From Massospora cicadina (taxonomy: Eukaryota > Entomophthoromycota > Entomophthoromycetes > Entomophthorales > Entomophthoraceae), in the NCBI GenBank assembly GCA_022478985.1, contig JAKSZP010012147.1:39441-103440 (forward strand): DNA of 64,000 nt, given 5' to 3'. Each line of letters opens with the position of its first letter. The first letter of the stretch is position 1. A program made the position numbers and the translations under genes. Shown in pieces: positions 44,093 through 55,900 of the stretch. The notes below the pieces were generated by a model that saw nothing but the letters and a program-made list of their open reading frames with translations, was not told where the DNA came from and did no database searches.

Positions 44093-44373
44093 GAAGGGGG
44101 ACAGAGGTGGTGTTCACCGATGTATTGAGAAGAGCCCCATCATGGGTTCTGGAGCCCTTAATTGTCATGCAGCAGAATCCTTTTTGGTTGAAAAGGGTTT
44201 CTGTGCGATTCAGAATCTGGCCCCCCATGGTGCTGGGGATGCGATGGTGGCATCACTTCCAGCCACGGATCAATGTATTGCATAAAAAAATTACCTTATC
44301 ACCCCAGATTGGTCCTCAGATGATGTGTAAGATGGAGGTTGGGGACGACGTCTGGGGGGATGCAGGAGCTTAG
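43903..44373 (+). pseudogene. Aspartic protease of D
   Basis: Active site LALVDTGAEENYVE (about 44017-44058) and the block PMVLGMRWWHHFQPRIN. Open from 43903 to 44373 in the frame next to gag, overlapping its end by about 190 bases, so a single frameshift joins gag and pol. Domain intact. Confidence 0.85.
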
Positions 44374-44378
44374 GGGGA

Positions 44379-45786
44379 ATGCAGGAGGTAGAGCTCCCAC
44401 CTGAATACAGTGACTTCGTGGATGTGTTTGGCCCCATTGGAAGTTCACATATCATCCCTATGGGTTCATTTGCATTCTCATTTCAGTTCAAGGAGGGTTT
44501 GGACCTCCCCAAGGGATGTCCAGTCTATCCCCTAAATGAACGGGCCAGGGAAGCTTTGGAGAGCCATGTGGAGTCCATGCTAGACAAGGGTTTGATTGAG
44601 CCCTCCAGGCCTCCAGTAGTGTCTCCTGTGTTGTTAGTACCAAAGGCAAATGGCGACTTATGCCCATGTGTGGATTTCTGACGTCTAAATGCAGTCACTT
44701 AGCCAGATCTGTATCCTATGCCACTTTTGGAAAATATTATTCCAATGGTTAATGGATGCATGATGTTTACAAAGCTCAACCTGGCAGATGCATTTAATCA
44801 GATTCCAGTGAGGCCAGAGCATCAGCAATATATGGCGTTCAAGTGCCACCTAAGGGTTTACCAATACCGTGTAATGCCATTCGGGCTGAGGAACGCTCCA
44901 GAAGTGTTCCAACGGATGATTGACCATGACCTTTGGGGGATGATTGGACGTTGCTGTGCTGCTTATATGGACGATATCCTCATGTTCTCATGGTCCCAGG
45001 AAGAACACGTTCAGGATGTTTGGGAAGTTTTGGGGGTGATAGGCCAAATGGGTTTGAAGATGAAGCCCTCCAAGTACAAGTTCACCCAGAGTTCAGTGAC
45101 ATTTCTCAGTAATGTGGTATTCCAGAATGGATTGGGGGTTTGTCCGGATAATCTCCAAGCAGTTTGAGCATGGAAGGCTCCCATGGATCAGATGGTGGTT
45201 CAAAGTTTTCTGGGAACCTTGAACTTCCTTTGTCAGTTTGTGAAGAATCTTTCCCAAATGGCTTTACCGCTCACGCGTTTGACCCAGGACATTCCATTCA
45301 TATGGGGAAAGGAGGAAGAGTGGGAATTTGAGTTACTAAAGGGTAAGTTACTTACTGCCCGGGTGCTGGCCCATCCAGATCCGAGGAAACCTTTCATGAT
45401 AAAGACAGATGCCTCAAATTATGCTGTGGGGGCAGTATTGCTTCAGGAGGGGGAGGATGGGTTGGAGCATCCCATATGTTACTTCAGCCATAAGTTGCTC
45501 CTCATGGAAATGAACTACCCACTATATGATAAAGAACTGTTGGCAGTGATGGCAGCCTTGCGTGAATGGCAACATCACCTCCTCTATGCCCGGCATCCTT
45601 TTGTGATTCAAACGGACCACAAAGCCTTAGAGTACTATTGCCAACCCTTAAATATGAACCAGCGACAAGACAGATGGCATGTGGAGCTGGTCCGCTAGGA
45701 TTTCTGGGTGGAGTACCGTCCTGGAGCTTCAAATGTCCTGGCGGATTGGTTGAGCTGAGATGAATTTTGTGTATTAGAAGGGGGAA
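44379..45786 (+). pseudogene. Reverse transcriptase and RNase H of D
   Basis: RT carries GLIEPSRPPVVSPVLLVPK, MPFGLRNAPEVFQRM and the catalytic AYMDDILMFSW (about 44965). RNase H carries TDASNYAVGAVLLQEGED, YDKELLAVMAAL and IQTDHKALEYY. Stops are TGA 44679, TAG 44700, TGA 45165, TAG 45696 and TGA 45756, at positions where Arg (TGA) or Gln/Lys (TAG) fit. Otherwise one continuous frame. Confidence 0.88.
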
Positions 45787-47270
45787 TTGGAGGAGTTCAA
45801 CACCGTGATGATGCTCCATATGGACCAGTTTGCGATGGTCAAAGATGGGGTGTGTGAGTTGGGGGAGGAAGTTCGCCGGAAGCAGAGGAGCACGGAGTTC
45901 ACACAAAGGCTGAAATCTGAGATGACAGAGGGTCAGCTGCACCGGTACCACGCAGATTTCATGAAGAGGGTTGAGGTGCTATACCACAAGTCGTGTGTAT
46001 GGGTACCCAACCCATCATTACGGTGGGAGGTAATCTGGGCTTCCCATGACCATCTGTTGGTGGGTCACCTGGGGGTGGGGAAGATGATGGAGTTGGTACA
46101 GCGGGAGTATTCATGGCTGGGCCTTCATAAGGATGTCCAGAAGTACATGTGGGAGTGTCTGGTATGCGCGAAGTCAAAGCCATCAAGAAAACTGCCATCG
46201 GGTAAGTTGAATCTGGTGCCAATACTGCAGACCCCTTGGAGTTTGATCAGCTTCAATTTCATAGTAGGACTTCCAAAGGTGCAGGTAAAGGACACTATTA
46301 TGGTGGTAGTGGATAGACTTACCAAATACGCTGAATTCTTCCCATGCACTGGAAGTTTTTTGGCGAAGGATGCGGCAAGGGTTTTCATTGATGAGGTGTT
46401 TTCCTTTCATGGCTTACCTGAGGAGATTATTTTGGATTATGGCCCACAATTTATCTCAAAATTCTGGTCAATTCTATTGGGAAGTTTGGAAATCAGACTG
46501 GGTTGGTCCTCAACGTACCATCCACAATCTGATGGTCAAATGGAGAGGGTGAACCAGATACTTGAACAGTATCTGCGGTGTTATGTGTCCAATCGACAGG
46601 ATGACTGGATATCATGGGTCTGGATGGCCCAGTTAGCATAAAATAACCACTCTCAATCCTTATTGGGAATGTCGCCATTTTTTGCAAATCATAGACTTAA
46701 CCCAAAGTCAAACGGGGGATCTATGGGTGGCATATGTCAGGGAGCAGATGAAATGATTCGTACCATGTTGGAAATCAGGAAGACACTATGGGGGAACTTG
46801 GAGCAGGTGGTAGCTCGGTAGAAGTGGCAAGCCAATCAGCAAAGGGTTTGGATCTGTCATTTGAGCCTGGGGACTGGGTTCTGGTATCAGCCAAGAACTA
46901 TGCCATCCCTGTAAAGAGTCATAAGCTGGGTCCAAAATTTCTGGGCCTGTACCAGATCATCAGAGCTATTAATCAGGTCAACTTCAAGTTGAGTTTACCA
47001 GTGGGTTCCAGAGCCCACCCAGTGATTCACGCTTCCAGCTGCAGGTTTTTGGGGGTGAGGGGCCCAAGCACCCCAGTCCGTTGAATCCTAGAGAGGGGGA
47101 GATCCCAGAATATGAGGTGGAACAGATACTGGATGCCAAGTGGGTGAGAGACTGACAGTGGTTGTTGGTGAAGTGGAAGGGCTATCCGGTAGAGGAGTCA
47201 GTGTTGCAGATAATGGAGGACTGTGCGCGGTGCCCAGAGAAGGTCTGGGAATTCTGGTCTTCACAGGAGG
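45787..47270 (+). pseudogene. Integrase and chromodomain of D
   Basis: Zinc site HDHLLVGH and CLVCAKSK; core with SFNFIVGLP (first catalytic Asp is Asn), LDYGPQFISKF (Asp) and HPQSDGQMERVNQ (Glu). A TAA at 46639 replaces the Tyr of the AQLAYNN block. The C-terminal part (46788-47084) has GPKFLGLYQIIRAI. After a frameshift the chromodomain reads YEVEQILDAKWVRD, a TGA at an expected Arg, then QWLLVKWKGYPVEES. So the integrase of D is damaged at one catalytic residue, unlike that of C. Confidence 0.85.
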
Positions 47271-47491
47271 GTGATGTAATGGATCAGAAGACACCTGATC
47301 TATACATTGACTCGGATTGGGTGGAAGCCAATCTGAATGTGGCCCTGGTTCAAAAGGCATCAAATTTAGTAAGTTTGGAGCTGGGCAAAATCGCCATCCC
47401 AAATCTGAATCACCTCCGCAAAATGACGATGGGCTTATGCAGGGCGTGGATGGTGGTATGGTGGGATGGCGATTCTTTGCTAATGATGTAG
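47162..47491 (+). CDS. Chromodomain end and Pol tail running into U3 of D
   Basis: A 109-residue open stretch starts in the chromodomain, crosses the purine-rich tract (AGGAGGGTGA, 47265-47274) and continues about 72 residues into the 3' LTR (VEANLNVALVQKASNLVSLE, then AWMVVWWDGDSLLMM). The 5' LTR keeps most of the same frame open (42393-42602). No known domain; the end is Trp-rich. It has no clear sequence match to C's U3 ORF, only the same placement. Confidence 0.5.
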   Translation: MLVKWKGYPVEESVLQIMEDCARCPEKVWEFWSSQEGDVMDQKTPDLYIDSDWVEANLNVALVQKASNLVSLELGKIAIPNLNHLRKMTMGLCRAWMVVWWDGDSLLMM

Positions 47492-47919
47492 TGGTCAGGG
47501 TTTGGAGGAGTTTAACAAAATGAAAAGCTTATTTAATGTTTGCAACGTATTATTTAAGGGAAGACGCTGCAGCCCTGAAGGGCAGTTGTGTCTTCTATGA
47601 GAAATTTACAATATAAAAGATTTTGCTGAGCTCATTTTTTATTTATTTTAGTAAATAAAGTTGGATCAGATCCAGGTCATGAGCTCTGCCAGTGAGCTTG
47701 GTGTGGCGTTGGCGTCATTCTCGGCCCTTTCCTGGTCCCATACCCTGCTACTAATGTGTAGTGTAGTGGGAACAGTGGTCCAAGAGTATGTGGCAATGAC
47801 TAGACATGGCGGTCAGGTTTGGGGATGGGCCTCTGCCGGCCTGTACCTAGTATGGTCAGTAACTTGGCTCTTACTGTTCAATTCGTTCATTGTGTATTGG
47901 CGCAAACCCGCCTGTTACA
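47275..47919 (+). repeat. D 3' LTR
   Basis: Direct repeat of 42361-43007, TGTAATG...GTTACA, followed by ACCCA. Its copy of the membrane-type ORF is also open (47685-47919, then into F). Confidence 0.92.
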
Positions 47920-47924
47920 ACCCA

Positions 47925-49330
47925 GGCCTTACACTACCATTTTGTCAATTCTACAATGTGGCCTTCTCCTTTGTCCATGACAACAATGAGGCCATTATTG
48001 ATAACTGACAATTAATCAACGAGGCCTGAGGCCAAATTACAGTGTTGGATTTTAGGATCTCTGGCTATCTCAAGGACCATCTACATCATAACATCCAACT
48101 CCTTGAGGTAACCTGGAATCAGCGCCTCCTCCAAGTCAAGGATTTGGTATGGACCCTGCAACAACCCTTCTGGGAGCTGGTCCTTCACAACTACACCTTT
48201 GGGAGTGAAGGCCCTGAAGGGCCTAGGGGGCCTGAAGGCCCCAAAGGGTGTGAGGGACTCAAAGAACCTGAAGATCCCTGCAGACTTCCAGGGCCCTCAA
48301 ATCCTTCAGCCCTCACTCCTTAAGGCCCTGATGACCGAGAAAAAGGATGTGCTAGCAGCCTTGGCTGCCTTATGCAATCAATTTTGAAATGTAGCTCAGA
48401 GGTGCAAACTCTGAGTGGATGGAGTCTCCCTGACCATAGGGTCTCCATTGAGGCACTGTCAGACGAAATGGACAACTTCAGCGCCTTCACCAAGATTACC
48501 AATAGTTGCATCTCTCAGCTTAAATAGACTTGTCAAGGGTTTAAAATACATCTGACCACCCTCAAGAGCCAGCTTCGCCTTCAGGGTGCCAACATTCAAT
48601 CCCTAGAAGAGCAGGTTGTAAATAAGGCTCATGTTTCCTCCCTCAACCAAAACTGGGATGATATCCAAGAGGACCTCAAGGGCCTATGGCAACTGTTAGA
48701 CCAGCAGGCCCCCCATGACTATGCGGAGACTGAAATCTCTGAGCTGGCATCCATCCCTGGCATTAACACCCTCACCACTCCTTTTGTAACTAACTTTATA
48801 CCTAGTTTTAAAGAAAGGTTTACCTTCAGCCAGGAAAGCATTGCCTCCTTTTTGTACACATATGAGAGTTTCATGGAGGAGGCCACCACCGGCAAAAGGT
48901 GAAGCATATCCACTCCTGCCTCAACAGCACTGCCCAGAAGATCATGACTCCTCATTTGAAGGGTGAAACACCTGGGAACAGGTCCATATGACCTTAATCC
49001 AAGAACTTGGAAGCAATCAAACTTTTGCCAACCATAAAAAGCGTTAATTGGTATCTTCCTGAATAAAAGAGGAAGCCCCAAGGAGTTTGCCAGCTGTTTT
49101 TATGCCCAAACACAACCATTAGTCACTACCAATTGTATCACTTTGATGACGCTATAACCACTGTCATCTCCACATTGGGATTCTACACTGAGGTCAAAAT
49201 GCATATGATTGGACAGAATAATGGTTTTAACTGCATCCTAGAAATTAAGGAAGCACTTAACGAGATCCATACATTGACCCTAAACTTTAAGGCTACCCCT
49301 TTGGGTCCCTCTAGCCATCCTTGAGTCCAT
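47925..49330 (+). pseudogene. Gag of F, main part, with collagen-like and coiled-coil segments
   Basis: Continues F gag in frame after D (GLTLPFCQFYNVAFSFVHD). Pieces: DFRISGYLKDHLHHNIQLLE; a collagen-like run GPEGPRGPEGPKG (about 48206-48250); a heptad-rich stretch (SLEEQVVNKAHVSSLNQN, about 48600-48690); and a capsid-like part (ERFTFSQESIASFLYTYESF, about 48810-48880). Later parts are broken by stops. The Gly-Pro run is unusual for a Gag and could be an expanded codon repeat. Confidence 0.65.
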
Positions 49331-50480
49331 GTAGTCTAAAACTAGAAGAATTATTAAACCCTGATATACTTACTTTAATGTTTCAATCATAGTTCTGAGG
49401 CCTGCTGGAAGTGACTTTCCAAGGAGGTAGGAAAAGTGCTTTCAGCATAAGAACGAGGATCTTCATGATGAAATCCCTACCATGCCTCAAGAATCCTCAA
49501 TAACCTTGAATGAACCTGGCGCTATCATACCTGGAGAGGAGGTTTTGGTACCCATCAATAATAAAGAAACTGATACTACTTACTCTTCTCCTGATGAATC
49601 TACAATGTTTCTCACGCTACCTCCCCAGTTTAAAAGTCTGGTTACTCACATCACATTTTTAGTTCATAAGATCCCAGTCCTTGCCATATTCAACAGTAGT
49701 TTCCTGTAAATGTCATATTGTCCAAGTTGATAAAGCTCATCTAGATCGCTCCAGACTTGCCCCATTATATGAATTATGTCATGGATGGCCCATAATGTAC
49801 CCAATCTATAGGGGCCTATTCTTATCAAATTATATCATTCAGAAAGCTCACTGTAAAACGCCCCCACTTTTTCACTAAATTATTTTAGCTATGACCTGAT
49901 CCTTGGGACGCAGTTTTTTTGAGACTATTCAGTAGTAGTCCATTACAATGACGGCTTTCTATCCCTACTAAGGCATCAGGCCCCCCTGATTTTCAAAACC
50001 TCTCACAACTCTAGAAGGAGGTCAAAGCCCAAGCTTGTTTACTGGAAAGTGAATGTCAAATTGATCAGCTCAAATATCATGTAAGGGGCTTATTGAGTCC
50101 AATTGCCCCCTGTTGTTGATGAGCAAGGAGGCATGATAATCTACTTATCTAGGGATATTACAATACCTCCAAAGTCCCAAGTCATTGCTGTCACTCGGTC
50201 CATTTTAACCCCTCTGGATACCTACTGGAAATCCAAGGCCTAGACAACCCATCCGCCAAGGAGGTGCTAACCTGCCCAGGAGTTCTAGATCCAGCTTATG
50301 CCAGATCTATATCAGTGCTGCTGTCTAACCTTACAACAGACTTAAATTAATAGGCACAACCAGTCCTGTATTTTATGTTTGCCTTCTACCAGTGGAAGCT
50401 GTTGACAATGTCCATAGTTTTGGGATCCTAAGGGACTTTGGCTTGGAAGCGCCCAATCAATGGATCTAGTCAACGCCAGT
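49331..50480 (+). pseudogene. Gag end and protease region of F
   Basis: A possible knuckle remnant lies near 49395 (SSEACWK). The protease is suggested by KIPVLAIFNSSF (about 49670) and YDLILGTQFF, stop, DYSVVVHYNDG (about 49890-49950), the ILG-type block. The active-site Asp is lost. A linker follows up to the RT. Confidence 0.5.
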
Positions 50481-51470
50481 ATTGGAAAGCATCTCTCTGA
50501 CGGCCAACAACGCAAGGTTTAAGAGTTTTTGGAGGTTATTTAGACCTATTTTGGCCTTGACCTATGACTTTGGGATAATGAACGGAGTTATACAACATGT
50601 GGAGACTGGAGAAGCTCCTTTTTCCAGTCCTGATCTTACTAAAAGAGCAAGGTGAAGAGCCCAGGTGGCGGTGGAGCTCAGACAACTACTCAACGCTGGA
50701 CTCCTAGTATCATTGCGCAGACTTAGGGCCTCTCCTCTTCTTCTGGCTCAGAAGAAGGATGGCAGCCACCAGGTGGTGATGGACTACTGGTGACTCAACT
50801 TCCTCACCAAGGACACTTATCCACCTCCCCAGATTGATGATTCCCTTCATCTTATTGCCAAGTCACAGTACTTTTCTGCAAAGGACCTTAACAGTGGATA
50901 TTGACAAGTTGAGCTCACTCTGGAAGATTGATCCAAGTGCACTCTCATAGCTAATGAGGTACTTATCTTACCTACAAGGATGCCCAGGGCCTCTGTAACG
51001 CCCCAGCCACTTTCCAACACGCCATGGATGGGATCCTTAGTGACTTAATGATGTTGTACATCCTCATATACCTAGATGACATTACTTTTTTCTCACGAAC
51101 CTTTAATGGACACGTTGAGCATCTCATGAGAGCTTTCAATTGGCTCCAAAATGCTTCTATAAAGCTTAAACCTTTGAATTGCTCTTTCTTTCAGTAATGA
51201 ATGAAGTTTTTGGGACACAAAGTTTCAAAGGATGGCATCCAACCTTTACCAGACAAAGTCAATGCCATGAAAGAATGTCGCTTCCCAGAGCCTAAGGGAT
51301 ATCCAGGTGTTTCTAGGCCTGGTGGGCTAATATTGTCAGTTTACCTCTTAGTTTGCCAGCCTAGAGAGCTGTTATGCTACCTTCTACAGAAGAATGTTCC
51401 ATTTGAATGGCGGCCTGAACAAAAACAGGCTTTTAATTCTCTGAGAGCTGCTCTATGTACTAAACTTATT
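50481..51470 (+). pseudogene. Reverse transcriptase of F
   Basis: Reads LLLAQKKDGSHQVVMDYW (about 50735-50790), YFSAKDLNSGY (about 50870), AQGLCNAPATFQHAMDGIL and the intact catalytic box YLDDITFFSR (about 51068), then NGHVEHL and MKFLGHKVSKDGIQPLPDK. Stops and frameshifts between the blocks show it is dead. Confidence 0.8.
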
Positions 51471-51910
51471 CTAGTCCACCCGTGGTTTAACCACCCTTCT
51501 TGTTCTTAATAATGCAAGCAATGTCGCCATTGGGGTTATCCTAGCCCAGCACAACAAAAATCAGGTTGACCATCCCATGGCCTATCTAGTAAGACACTGA
51601 GTAAAGCCAAATGGAACTACAGCATTACTGAGAGGGAGTGCCTGGATTCTTTGCTAGCCATCAAACATTTTTGGCCTTATCTCTATGGTACCCACTTTAC
51701 CATTGTCGCCAACCACTTCTCACTCCAGTGGCTCCAGCAAATGAAGGAATCAGATGGCTGTTTAGCCATATGGGCCTTACGACTGCAGATCTATGATTTC
51801 ACCATTGTCCATCATGCAGGCGCAATTCACCAAAATGCCAATGGTCTCTCTAGGATGCTGGTACTAGCAGCTTTTACCCACAAGGACCGGCTGTACAATC
51901 TGATAGATTG
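51471..51910 (+). pseudogene. RNase H of F
   Basis: NNASNVAIGVILAQHN, KAKWNYSITERECLDSLLAI and the stretch FTIVANHFSLQWLQQMKES (51651-51911) are the three usual RNase H blocks, the TDH motif reading ANH. It ends with HHAGAIHQNANGLSRM, the normal domain end. Confidence 0.78.
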
Positions 51911-53103
51911 ACCTGAGCAATGGGAGTTGGAAACTCCAGAGAGTCCAAGCTGAGCTCCAAAAGATGACCCAAGACACATAATTAAGGACGGGCTGCTCTA
52001 CAAGAGGATTAATAAAAAATGGCTCCCTTATGTCCGCCCTTCTTCCTGAATTAATGTTATTCTCGAAGGCCATTCTACTATGGGACATGGGGTGGTTAAA
52101 AAGAATTACAAATGGCTGAAGTCATGATGTTATTGGGACCAAATGGTAGAGACCAACCAAGAGGTCTTCGAGGCATGTATGACTTGCCAATCCCAAGACT
52201 GAGCCAATAATTAATTTCAACACTCAGTTGTTGCCCTGCTAGAGCTCTTCAATGTTGTTAGCATTGATGTGGTGGGCCCTCTTCCCACTGGGTTGCATGG
52301 CCACAAGTATATTCTCCTAGCCATGAGCCATCTAACCAAATGGGTTGAAGCGATTTTGGTCCCGCTGCCATCGTCAAAACTAAGGCCCTATTTCTTGTTT
52401 TATTCATTTTCACCCAGCATGAGTGCCCCAGACCTTGCTTTTTGGACAACGGGTTGAACTTCACCTCACATATAGTACAAGTACTTTTCTCGCTATCTGT
52501 CACTAACCAGAGTTTCACCACCCCTTACTTTTCAACTAATGGGGCAGTAGGATGCGCTAATAGAAATCTTATCTCCATTTTATTTAAGATGGACACCTCA
52601 AATCCTGCTCGCTGGAACCACAAGCTACCCAGCGCTTTGATTGCCTAAAGGATAAGCTACCAGAAAGTCATCAAAATGTTCCCATTTTGAATCCCTGTAT
52701 GGGTGTGCTTCTCAGTTACCAATTAGAGTTCTGCCATTGCTTAAGGCCTCCACGCCTGAAAACTCTGAGTTAACTATGAGAGCCCTAGACAATGAAATTG
52801 TCTGCTTCAAACCCTATTCACACAAGGTATTGTCACCACTACAGGAAGAAAGGAAACCTAATTTAATATTGACTGACCCTCCTTACCAACTTTTTAATCA
52901 AGTGACCTTGTTCTTTTCTATCACCATCAACCTGGAGGTTGACAAGATAAGCTCAACGTTCTTTGGTCCGGACCTTATAAGGTATTCATAAGATGAAATC
53001 AGAGTATTCCATTGCCAACGTCACCCAGAGGACCATGGTTAATATGGTGCATGACCGGTTCTTTTAGCTCTATACCCCCTCTGACAAGACCTTGAGGGAA
53101 AGT
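51911..53103 (+). pseudogene. Integrase of F
   Basis: Core start SIDVVGPLPTGLHGHKYILL with first Asp (about 52262); DNGLNFTSHIVQVLF with second Asp (52442-52490); PYFSTNGAVGC in place of the Glu-bearing block. Zinc-domain remnants (ACMTCQSQD) lie near 52170. C-terminal pieces continue to 53080. A purine tract (TTGAGGGAAAGT) precedes the 3' LTR. Confidence 0.75.
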
Positions 53104-53409
53104 TGTTGTTATTTGAGATGAAAAACAAATCAAAACCCCTACTTAAAAATTGAGCCGCAATGAATTGACTCTCAAGCTTATTCAAATAGAGCCTTATCTC
53201 GACAGCACAGAACCCAAATTCAATCAGGAATCTGCACTCATTTGAGAATCGAAGGAGATGACTTCATAAATCTCATCCCCACTTCCTGAATCACAAGAGG
53301 CTAGCATCCATTGCTCCAATCATGAGGGTGACAAAGTACAATGAGGTACCACCCAGGCAGTCAATATGGAAGGCCATGAAAGATCCTGAGCGGATGGTGC
53401 CATGAAGAT
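53104..53409 (+). repeat. F 3' LTR, left piece
   Basis: Matches 41390-41700 (CAATCAGGAATCTGCAC, CTTCCTGAATC, AAGGCCATGAAAGATCCTGAG). Interrupted after AAGAT (53405-53409) by E; resumes at 60831. Confidence 0.85.
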
Positions 53410-54013
53410 TGTTAGAAAAATTGATAAGACTGGATGATAAGCTCCAAATAGCTGCGGCGGATTGAGTATATTGGCTGAACTGAGTAATAGAATAATAACG
53501 GTGAGATTGCCTCAAAATATGGCACTAAGGTGATACCAAGATCAGGACAGATATTTATTGGATTTCCTCCAAATAAGGTGATAAGGTAATGCTAACTTAT
53601 GACAAGTATTTAGTAGATCGCCTCAAACTAAGGTGATAGTGAATTTAAGAATAACAGACTCTTCCAGAGCCTCTCAGTTATGAGGATGAGCCAATAAGGA
53701 TATGTAGGACAAGAGTAGTTTAATCAAAAGAGTTGGAAATGACTGAAGTTGGTGAGATATAAGCGTGGCTAGAAGACTAGAAGGGGGAAGAATTTTTGGT
53801 GAAAGGAAGTGAGAAATCATGAGCAGATAAAATTTGCTATCTATTCTAAAATTAAATAAAGTGATGTTGGCAAAGCTATTGCTTCAAATTATAGTAAGTT
53901 TATTAAGTTCATCTCATGGACCACAATTTCCATATTGTTTGTCCATTGCTCAGTGGGTTTGACCCTGTGCAACAATTATGGCGAATATTCACCCTATCGC
54001 TAATTTACTAACA
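53410..54013 (+). repeat. E 5' LTR
   Basis: Direct repeat of 60221-60825, sharing CAAATAGCTGCGGC, TTGGCTGAACTGAGTAATAG and GCTCAGTGGGTTTGACCCTG. It has a GATATAAGCG box near 53756. Confidence 0.9.
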
Positions 54014-54014
54014 G

Positions 54015-54032
54015 TAATGCTCACTACATGGG
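54015..54032 (+). other. E primer-binding site, altered
   Basis: TAATGCTCACTACATGGG, where related elements have TGGTGCTCACTACATGGG. Two G-to-A changes hit the TGG that pairs with the tRNA CCA end, so this copy is unlikely to prime. Confidence 0.7.
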
Positions 54033-54099
54033 CCCATTGATCAACACAAAAATAAAAAAAATATCCAAGCGCTGGCCATGTCACATCAAGCCTGCATTG

Positions 54100-55900
54100 A
54101 CAGGGAATCCTCATGGCACACCAACCAACTAAATATACAGAAACTAAACTTGCTTTAGACACGGTGCTCAAGAAGCAGGATGAGCTCCTTCAGAAGCATG
54201 TCAACATAATGAACCAGCTCAACAACACATTTAGTCAAATGCAGATCCTTGGACAACAAAACAAGCAGCTTGCTAATCGCTTGGATGACATTACCAAACA
54301 CCTACATTGTGTAGAGCGGAAGTTATATAGTACCTCTTATCCTCAGCGCCCACTTTGGGAAGTGAATGAACAACAATGGGCCACTTAGAAAAAGAGTTGT
54401 ATTATGGTGTATATGAGGCTGTGTACCCATTCAAGGAGCTCTTTACTGGCCTAAGGTAGCGTGAGCTACTCAACCCATGATAGCAGCTCCAGGGCAATTA
54501 TGTCTCAGTGGGCTAATTCCTCCAGGTGATGACCATATTACTCACCAAAGAGACCCACACTACCCTTGAAGCAGCAACAAGCTGTGCACCACTGGGCCTA
54601 CTAAACCAGCTCCTTGACGAGATACCACCTATGGGTCTCAACCAATTCCTCAGTATGCTCTAAAGGCTCGCAGTTATGAGAGGGAGGAGGAGTTTTGTAT
54701 TGATAAGCTGCCTCTGTTTGCTAGCAATGAAAACATCCACAGCTTCTTTAAACGATTTGATTTCAGGGTGGAAGGAGCCTTGGATCAGCATAAGGCTAAA
54801 TTTTTATTATCCGCCTTGGATGTTGGGAGTGCTGACCAAGACACTTGCTATCTTTCAAGCAGGTCTGTTACATATCAAGAAGTGAAGGATATGGTGCTGT
54901 GGTTGTTTGGGGTACTGCAATGATGTCACAGTGAAAGGCCAAGTTCTTGACCATTGGGTTCTGTCATAATGAGACCTTAGCTTTCTTTGCTGATTGATTC
55001 ACGGTGGAAGCCCACGTGTTAATAGGGACAGTCACTCTAGCTAAAGTCAATGTGGGTACTTGAGATGACCTATGCACTGAAGCCATACTGTGAACTTTAC
55101 AACGCATGGCTTCAGTTTTGGAGGATGATGTAACCCTGTCAAGGTTGTTCAATTTTTGTGGCATCTATTTACTACCTTTACTCCGCCCAATACATATTGG
55201 AAACCTATAGCAGCTGTCATTGTACCCTTTTGTTTGGGGGAATCATCCCTCCCTGTTCAGATTCTGACTAATAACCCCTGGACTTATTATAACTATGCGC
55301 CTTGCCCTCAGCTGAGTTACCCCTCAGCAGTTTAATTTCTAGTCTGACCTGCTTATGACAATTGCCAGCAGCCCAACTTTTGACCTGGGCCTGCTTATTC
55401 CAATTGGCAACAATCAAACTATTGCATGGGCTATCTTATGATAACCAAGTATGTGGGCCCTATGGGGTAAATTGTTTTTATTGCAGTTGTCCTGAGAACC
55501 TTACACGGAGTTGCCCCAACTGTCAGGCTTATTATGTACAGCAGAATCAGTACCACCAGAGAAAAGATGGAGTAGAGTAAAGATGGGACCCTCTACCTCC
55601 ACTATCCTAACCCAAAATGTTTCATATGAACTTATCAAAGTATGTTTAGCATAAGTTTCTCAGTACAATGATGAGTTCCTATATCAGCAGCCAATTGGAG
55701 GGGTAAATGTACTGGCACAAGCGCAAGCCAAGTCCATGGCAGAAGAAGGACCTTAGTAGCAACTGAAGCCTTAAGCCTGTCAAATATTTGAACAAATTTC
55801 TCCAGATGAGCTAAACCATCCTCAAATGCGCCTTCCTTGAAAGGAGTAAACGTTGCCCCCCAGTGGACGCTATTGATAAAGAATACCCTAAATTCAGTGA
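54100..55900 (+). pseudogene. Gag of E
   Basis: N-terminal coiled coil (54113-54388: KLALDTVLKKQDELLQKHV, NKQLANRLDDITKHL), then a capsid-like part HSFFKRFDFRVEGALD (about 54740), then VTYQEVKDMVLWLFG. The knuckle CFYCSCPENLTRSC (about 55478-55520) has Asn in place of His. Several stops. The order and blocks match B's Gag. Confidence 0.7.

Larger units (their letters stand above)
42361..47919 (+). mobile_element. Element D: nearly complete chromovirus (Ty3/gypsy)
   Basis: LTRs of 647 and 645 bp (TGTAA...TTACA) are flanked by identical ACCCA (42356-42360, 47920-47924). The plus-strand order is gag, protease, RT, RNase H, integrase, chromodomain. Breaks are few: of seven single-codon stops in pol, four are TGA and two TAG where Arg or Gln fit. 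A primer-binding site complementary to the LTR itself suggests Tf1-like self-priming. Coding frames enter both LTRs, as in C. Confidence 0.93.

Noticed and set aside
45502..45951. 149-residue minus-strand frame opposite D RNase H
   Set aside because: Shadow of the conserved RNase H and linker frame on the other strand.
47661..48008. 115-residue frame joining the D LTR ORF to F gag
   Set aside because: Accidental fusion at the insertion junction: the first part is the LTR ORF of D, the second the F Gag frame that also joins across D when D is removed.
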